Positions 59,018-64,000 of a stretch of 64,000 bases of DNA are shown here, one piece after another. Under the pieces are notes generated by a model that was given only the letters and a program-made list of their open reading frames with translations, ran no database searches and had not been told where the DNA came from. Source of the DNA: Tenrec ecaudatus (lineage: Eukaryota; Chordata; Mammalia; Afrosoricida; Tenrecidae). The position numbers were made by a program, and so were the translations under genes. Positions within the stretch are counted from its first letter, which is position 1. Each line of letters starts with the position of its first letter. The stretch covers positions 121,695,586-121,759,585 of the forward strand of contig NC_134537.1 in the NCBI RefSeq assembly GCF_050624435.1, read 5' to 3'.

Positions 59018-59277
59018 TAAGAGCGAGGCTCGGGAGACTTCATCTCACTTCCTTAGGGAATTTATCAGTAGAGACAAGTCCTTGGAAATAGTGATCATGC
59101 CTGGTACGGCACAGAGCCACAAAAAAGAATGACACCCAAAGACGGCGATTCCCCCACCCCTTCAAAGAGACGAATCCGCACAGTGGCCTCAACAATGGGC
59201 TCAAACATAACAAAAATTGTAAGACTGGCACAGGACCAGGCAGGGTTTTGTTCTGTGTAACACAGAACCGCTACACG
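59018..59277 (+). mobile_element. RTE/BovB LINE 3' tail in ERVL pol
   Basis: The order gagcgaggctcgggagactt, tagagacaagtccttggaaa, caacaatgggctcaaacata and ggcacaggaccaggcagggt is the RTE 3' end. At its right border a 20-base unit (cgtcagggtacccccaatag) is repeated in tandem at 59276-59315 with two changes. Confidence 0.75.
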
Positions 59278-59870
59278 TCAGGGTACCCCCAATAGCGTCA
59301 GGGTACCCCCAATGCTGTGGACACCCAATAGCGGCAATGTGCCCACTCACCCAAAGTGACCTCAGCAGGGGATTTTCATAATCAAGTGGGTAGGATAGAC
59401 TTCTCCTGCTTCAGCCACTCTCGTCATTGCCCAATGGGCTGAAGAGCAAAGTTATCATAGTGGCGAAGATAAGGATTATATATAGACTCAGCAACATACT
59501 TTTCACTCGCCAAAGCAAACCTGAAAATAGTCGCCGCTGACTTTGCTAATGTGCAAACAGATCAACACGGATCTCCCCAGGGATCAGCTCGCTACATCGC
59601 AGAGGTTGATACATTGGACCAGTTCTGACTGGGATGGACACTTACTCTGGATACAGATTTTCCTTCCCTTAGTGCCCTGTTTCTGCTGAAACTGCCATCC
59701 ACGGACTTCCAGGATGCAGTGTCCACCGTCATTGTAGTCCACACAGCATTCTTCTAGCAAGGAACTCATTTCACAGCGGATGGACGTGCCAGTGGGCCTC
59801 TGCTCATGGACTTCACTGGTCTTAGCCCATTCTTCATTATTCTAAAGGAGCTGACTTTGTGGAAAAGGGA

Positions 59871-60204
59871 AATTATCTTTTGAAATTTGAGTGACTACAC
59901 CATCTCAGTTGTAATATCTCACAGATCTCAGGCAATGTTTCATTGAGAGAAATAAGTTTTCAATCAGTGTATAATATGTGTGGCAGTTCCTACCATTTTC
60001 AGGATTTACAAGACTAGAAATCAGGGTGTGGAACTGGGAGTGGCAATACCCCTTATTAAGCAAATATAAATATATTGATTTATATATTTAAATGAATTAT
60101 TAAATATAAAAGTAAAATTCTGGTTTACAAATCTGAGTTCCAAAAGGCGGAATGCTTCCAACAGTGGACAGATCAATCATGCCACTGGACCAGAAGTTAA
60201 GAAT
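59871..60204. other. Unassigned; AT-rich tract at 60055-60120
   Basis: No gene is recognised. A strongly AT-rich stretch of tatttaaa-like words lies at 60055-60120. Confidence 0.35.
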
Positions 60205-60300
60205 ACTACTTACAACATATGTACAAATGTGCTTGATACAATTGATGTGTGGATTGTTACAAGAGCCGTAAGATCCCGCAATGAAATTTTGAAAAACAAG
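60205..60300 (+). repeat. L1 3' end, about 95 bp
   Basis: acaacatatgtacaaatgtg, cttgatacaattgatgtgtg and cgtaagatcccgcaatgaaa, then an A-rich end, correspond to the last 95 bases of the L1 3' UTR at 13445-13530. This is a very short, 5'-truncated insertion. Confidence 0.72.
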
Positions 60301-60484
60301 AAAAGACTACTACTCAAACCTCATGCCTCTGAATCCGCAGACAAGCAAAGATGGTTGCTCTGCTGGCTGGGCTAACTGATCTTGACGAACAAGGGGTAAC
60401 TGAACTGACGCTGCACAACGGACACAAGAACGTTTGTTTGAAACGCGAGAGCTTTATGGACTTTACTTTGAAAAGATCTTGAAG

Positions 60485-61010
60485 GACTGGACTAGAGAAA
60501 TGAATTCATAGACACACTCATATGTGTATGAGAAAGAGCTTTACATACAAGAGCAAATTGAACATTGAGAAAACAGCCCAGCCCAGATCAAGTCCACAAG
60601 TCCAACATTAGCCCACATGTCCAATACCAATCTATACAGTCCTCTTCCAACTCATGAAACACATGCAATGACACTGAATGCAGGAAGATCACAGGCCAGT
60701 GGGTGGGACGTCTTGTGGATCCAGTGGCAGTGTACATCTCAGTACTGGCAGGCGTCTCCACGTGGTTCCTTCAGCTCTGAAACTCTGACTGCCTTGGGGA
60801 AGCGTCATGTGGCTTCTTCTCAGAAATGTCTTACAGGGAGTAAGAGAGAGAGTCTCCCACCTCCAAGGAAGCATTACAGGAGTTCCCAGGATCCTGAGGA
60901 GAAGGCCATGCCCACACAGAGGCCTCATTGGCTATATCCTGATTGGCAGGCTAGACTCCACCCCTACACTTTTAATCCTTAAAGTGACACCAGATTATAT
61001 AACTACCACA
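60485..61010 (-). mobile_element. Solo LTR, ERVL-type (first family), minus strand
   Basis: On the minus strand it starts tgtggtagttatataatctg and ends near catttctctagtcc. It aligns with the LTR at 21271: aggcctcattggctatatcc, caggagttcccaggatcctg and gagagagtctcccacctcca are the reversed counterparts. The terminal ctaacaca is lost. ggact occurs at both borders but not exactly at the ends, so the TSD is uncertain. Confidence 0.78.
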
Positions 61011-61486
61011 GGGACTAAAAGTATTGTGTCCATTAATACTACTATGCCCTGTCATTAAAGTCAATGAAAAACTACAACAAGGTTTGTTTAGGCAGCCTCT
61101 CCACTAACAGCTGAGAGAAAAGGGAATACGTCATGGATAGTAGAAGAAAACAAATATCACTGCACCCATGTAGCCACTGGCAGAAAGAAGATATATAGTT
61201 ATCAATGTTTCTTTATTTTATATATATATTAATAGCAAAATATTTACTTTTTTGCAAATTTTTTTCTTTTTCTCTTATCTACTTGTCATAAAATATAGGC
61301 GATGTTAACCGTACATCACAATGTTTTGGTAGTATTTTAACTTTATATACAATTTAAGTTACATGTGGCAAAAAAAGAAGGCGCACCACCCAAGGATTAT
61401 GCATTCTCTTCTGGGAAAATGAATTGTGCATGCTGTGTTATGCACAGGATAGTTGTATCAGATTAAGCAGAGCTATGACTTTATTA
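61011..61486. other. Unassigned AT-rich sequence
   Basis: No gene or repeat is recognised. Confidence 0.35.
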
Positions 61487-61680
61487 GGAACCCTGGTGGT
61501 GTAATGGTTACTCACTTGACTGCTAACCACAAGCTCAGCAGTTCAAATCCAGCAGCTGCTCCTCAGGAGAAAGATGAGGTTTTCTACTCCTACAAAGAAC
61601 TACAGTCTCAGAAACCCACACTCTTTTGTTCCATAGGGTCGATATGAGTCAGTATTGACTGGGTGACATTGAGCATAGCA
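61487..61680 (+). repeat. AfroSINE-type SINE, well preserved
   Basis: Head ggaaccctggtggtgtaatg, gactgctaaccacaagctca, a B-box-like gttcaaatcc, middle caggagaaagatgaggtttt, agtctcagaaacccac and tail cagtattgactgggtgacat. It is among the most complete copies and useful as a local reference. Confidence 0.87.
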
Positions 61681-61744
61681 TGACTGACCTTACTGTTGTC
61701 TTGTTAAAGTGTTATGTATGGGCACCAAGTTGAGCACGTTGACC

Positions 61745-62135
61745 TGTATCGATTAATTTTATGTGTCATCTCGACTAGGCTTATAGTACCCAAATTTTCT
61801 ATAAAATATTAGTCTAGATATTGCTGTGAATACATAGTGCAGATGTGATTAATATTTATAATAATTGACAATAAATAAAATAAGTTTCTTTAATAATGTG
61901 AGTGGGCCTTATCCGATCAGTTCTGCTTTTAAGGGAAAAAACTCAAGATTCTTGAAAACATAAGAAATTCTGCCTCAAGACAGTGACATAGAAATCTTGC
62001 CTGAGTTTTCAGCCTGCTACCTTGCCCGGCGAATTTTGGGATTGACACCCCCCACCATCACGTGAACGAATTCCTTAAAATAAATCTCTCTCCCTTATTT
62101 GTTCCATTTCTCTGGGGAATTGTGACGGATGCAAT
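61745..62135 (+). repeat. MLT2-like ERVL LTR
   Basis: The order ttttatgtgtcatctcgact, gatattgctgtgaatacata, tgtgagtgggccttatccga, aataaatctctctcccttat and ccatttctctggggaattgt follows mammalian MLT2-type LTRs from start to end. Diverged; no TSD is legible. Confidence 0.68.
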
Positions 62136-63314
62136 ATGTAATGGTTTAGTTGTTCCTCTAGAGATTTGTAAGCATTTGGAAAATTTCAGATTCATATTGA
62201 CAAAAAAAAACAGTGAATGATTTTAAATAATACAGTTTTGCAGAGAGTTTGTATTGGTAAATGAAATTGATATGAATGGATTTAATTCAGTCATTTAAAG
62301 ATATGAAAGCACTTTCCATGTATCAGGTATGATTAAACTTATATTTGTAATACTATGAGAGAGTTGAGATTAGGCAAGTCCTTTCTGCCTATTATAGTTA
62401 GAAATTGCATTTCTATAATTTGCTAAGAGCACTCGTTACTCAGACTTTACAAATTCACTTTTTTTGGTTCATAGCAGAAAGGGTCCTATTCCATAACTAG
62501 TATTTTCTGAGGCTATATGTTTTTGTCTGCTTCATTGTGCATTACACCAAACAGCTAGGTGGAGAAAAGATCTAATATCACCATCATGGAACATTTGGGA
62601 CTAAAAATATCCCCATTTATCTTTCTGCAGATGGTTAGATTTACTAAGTGAGCCTCCTCTGATGAAAACTGTAGGGGAAAATATTTCACAAACTCATCAT
62701 AAACCACAACTCCAAACCAAAACTTAAGATGCTATCCTTTGACACTGCCTTATTCCTATGCAGATAATTATTTTTAAATTTGGAGAAGGTGTTAAAAACT
62801 TCTTTAAATGTTGTGGTTTGAGTCGCATCCAAGCTCAAGTAACAGCATCTGTAAATCACACTCTGCAATGAAATGAGAATACGAGCCAAAACCAGTCTGA
62901 TGACCCTCTTTCCTTTGAGTTGACCTGGGTGGTGACAGTGTGCAGGGGTAATGTAAGCGTAGTAGAACTGTGATGCATTAGTAGCTGTAGTGAGGGTAAA
63001 TTTTGCATAAAAGGTACCAGTGAAGTGGAAATTTAACAAGCGGTGACTTGTCACCTATTGGATATGAAAAATCATCTGTCTTAGCCTTGAAAATGTGTTC
63101 CCTTTCAGCAAAATCTGGAAGTAAATATTACAACTCAGTTATAGATTGTGTCTACATGTGTGGTTTCCAGACCCTTAGATTCATAGACCAATAAAATTTC
63201 AAATACAAATATGAGGTCTAACATAAAGTTGCTAACTTCTAAACATTTTTCAGTTTCAAAAATTTTTTTGAAGAAAAAGAATCCAATAGCAAATATGTCA
63301 TAAACGAAAACATC

Positions 63315-63316
<2 letters not shown>
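62136..63316. other. Unassigned unique sequence
   Basis: No gene is recognised. A 122-codon minus-strand frame at 62686-63054 has no known domain and looks like chance. Confidence 0.4.

Positions 63317-63352
<36 letters not shown>
63317..63352 (+). repeat. (CA)n microsatellite
   Basis: An uninterrupted run of 18 CA units. The valine/cysteine frame over it on the minus strand is an artefact. Confidence 0.95.
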
Positions 63353-63354
<2 letters not shown>

Positions 63355-64000
63355 AAGAACATATCAGTACAAAGAACAATTCTACTGACTAAAAAAAAAT
63401 CACATTAAAAAAACCCTTTTTTCCATTTCTAACTTTTCTTATTCAAGGCAGACTGGTAAATTCTTCATCTCATTAAGCAATTAGGAATCACTACAAGGAG
63501 AGAGAAAAGGCCAAATGAATTCAAGAAAAACTTAGTAGAATCCAAAAGCAAGCAAAAATCTTCACTTTAAACAGAGTCATTCGATGGAATAAAGAGTTAT
63601 TATTTTTCAGATGTCTGTTCATTGGCACAGGTCTTGATAGCTAGAGAAACCAACTCATTGGGCTGCAATGAGTCTCATAACATTTTAAAGAAGTTTCAGA
63701 AAATTCTGACTATATTATATTATTACTCTAAAATAGTACTCATTTTCTTTGAAAATAACAAAACAAGACCTATGATACTTGGAGCCTAAGAGGGTAGCTT
63801 CCCTAAAGGGCTTCTCAGAAAGATTTTTAATTTTGCCCTTCTAAGATATATCCGAGAATAAAGACCTGGGTCTGTGGAATATTCCATTTCAGAACATCAG
63901 AAGCCTTCTTCTTAGACGCACCCGGTTAACTACTGGGCCACATATAAGTGCATGCCAGACCCCAGACACTCAACACCAAGTTGAATCATGACCTGCAAGT
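63353..64000. other. Unassigned sequence to window end
   Basis: No gene or repeat is recognised. Confidence 0.35.

Larger units (their letters stand above)
57515..59870 (+). mobile_element. Decayed ERVL-type pol region, interrupted twice
   Basis: An old endogenous retrovirus remnant, heavily mutated. 57515-58045 encodes part of the reverse transcriptase; the catalytic YIDD motif lies at 57608-57619. 58250-58960 carries RNase H and early integrase similarity in changing frames. 59300-59870 carries integrase-core similarity. Stops and frameshifts occur throughout and no gag, env or flanking LTR pair of the same element is evident. A plus-strand SINE (58055-58245) and an RTE tail (59018-59277) are nested in it. 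The class is by resemblance of the RT motif context to ERVL; it cannot encode a working protein. Confidence 0.75.

Overview
ORGANISM. The window looks like nuclear DNA of an afrotherian mammal, most likely a tenrec (Echinops-like). This is inferred from its repeats: about 23 tRNA-derived AfroSINE-type elements, about ten RTE/BovB LINE fragments whose 3' tails resemble the SINE tails, L1 elements with a characteristic 3' UTR, ERVL-type LTRs, and two copies of the hAT transposon family SPIN. SPIN is patchily distributed in tetrapods and has been described from tenrecs. Bacterial-type features (operons, ribosome binding sites, CRISPR arrays, replication origins) are absent.

GENES. I see no intact host protein-coding gene and no RNA gene. 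The only recognisable host coding sequences are two retrocopies: RPLP2 on the minus strand (7719-8153) and GNG5 on the plus strand (34430-34883). Both have lost the ATG. Most other open frames are chance frames in repeats or unique DNA. The window is best read as intergenic or intronic.

LAYOUT. 1-11400 is mostly unassigned, with scattered SINEs, L1 ends, the RPLP2 retrocopy and one RTE tail. 11405-20100 is retroposon-dense: a long L1 3' UTR copy, a minus-strand RTE, two plus-strand RTE copies, and an unidentified 303-bp element with a 9-bp target-site duplication (TSD). 20100-31100 holds SINEs, two ERVL-type LTRs, an RTE tail and unique DNA. 31130-33460 is an old L1 carrying a younger L1 and a SINE. 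33500-37000 holds two LTRs, a MIR, the GNG5 retrocopy, a SPIN copy and a CpG-rich block. 39000-46650 holds RTE and L1 ends, a second SPIN copy with an 8-bp TSD, an internally deleted mariner and an old hAT-like element. 47870-52455 is a nested stack: an LTR, then an L1 3' UTR split by two further L1 insertions and a SINE. 52600-64000 holds an RTE reverse-transcriptase segment, an L2, a decayed ERVL pol region with two nested insertions, more LTRs, and unique DNA with a CA microsatellite.

INTEREST. I found no undescribed functional system. The most notable items are the two SPIN copies, the mariner deletion derivative, the nested insertion record with a 5'-inverted L1, the duplicated 247-bp module in the L1 3' UTR, the unidentified 303-bp element, and several unique blocks that look like conserved noncoding DNA. 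All family assignments are by eye; no database search was possible.
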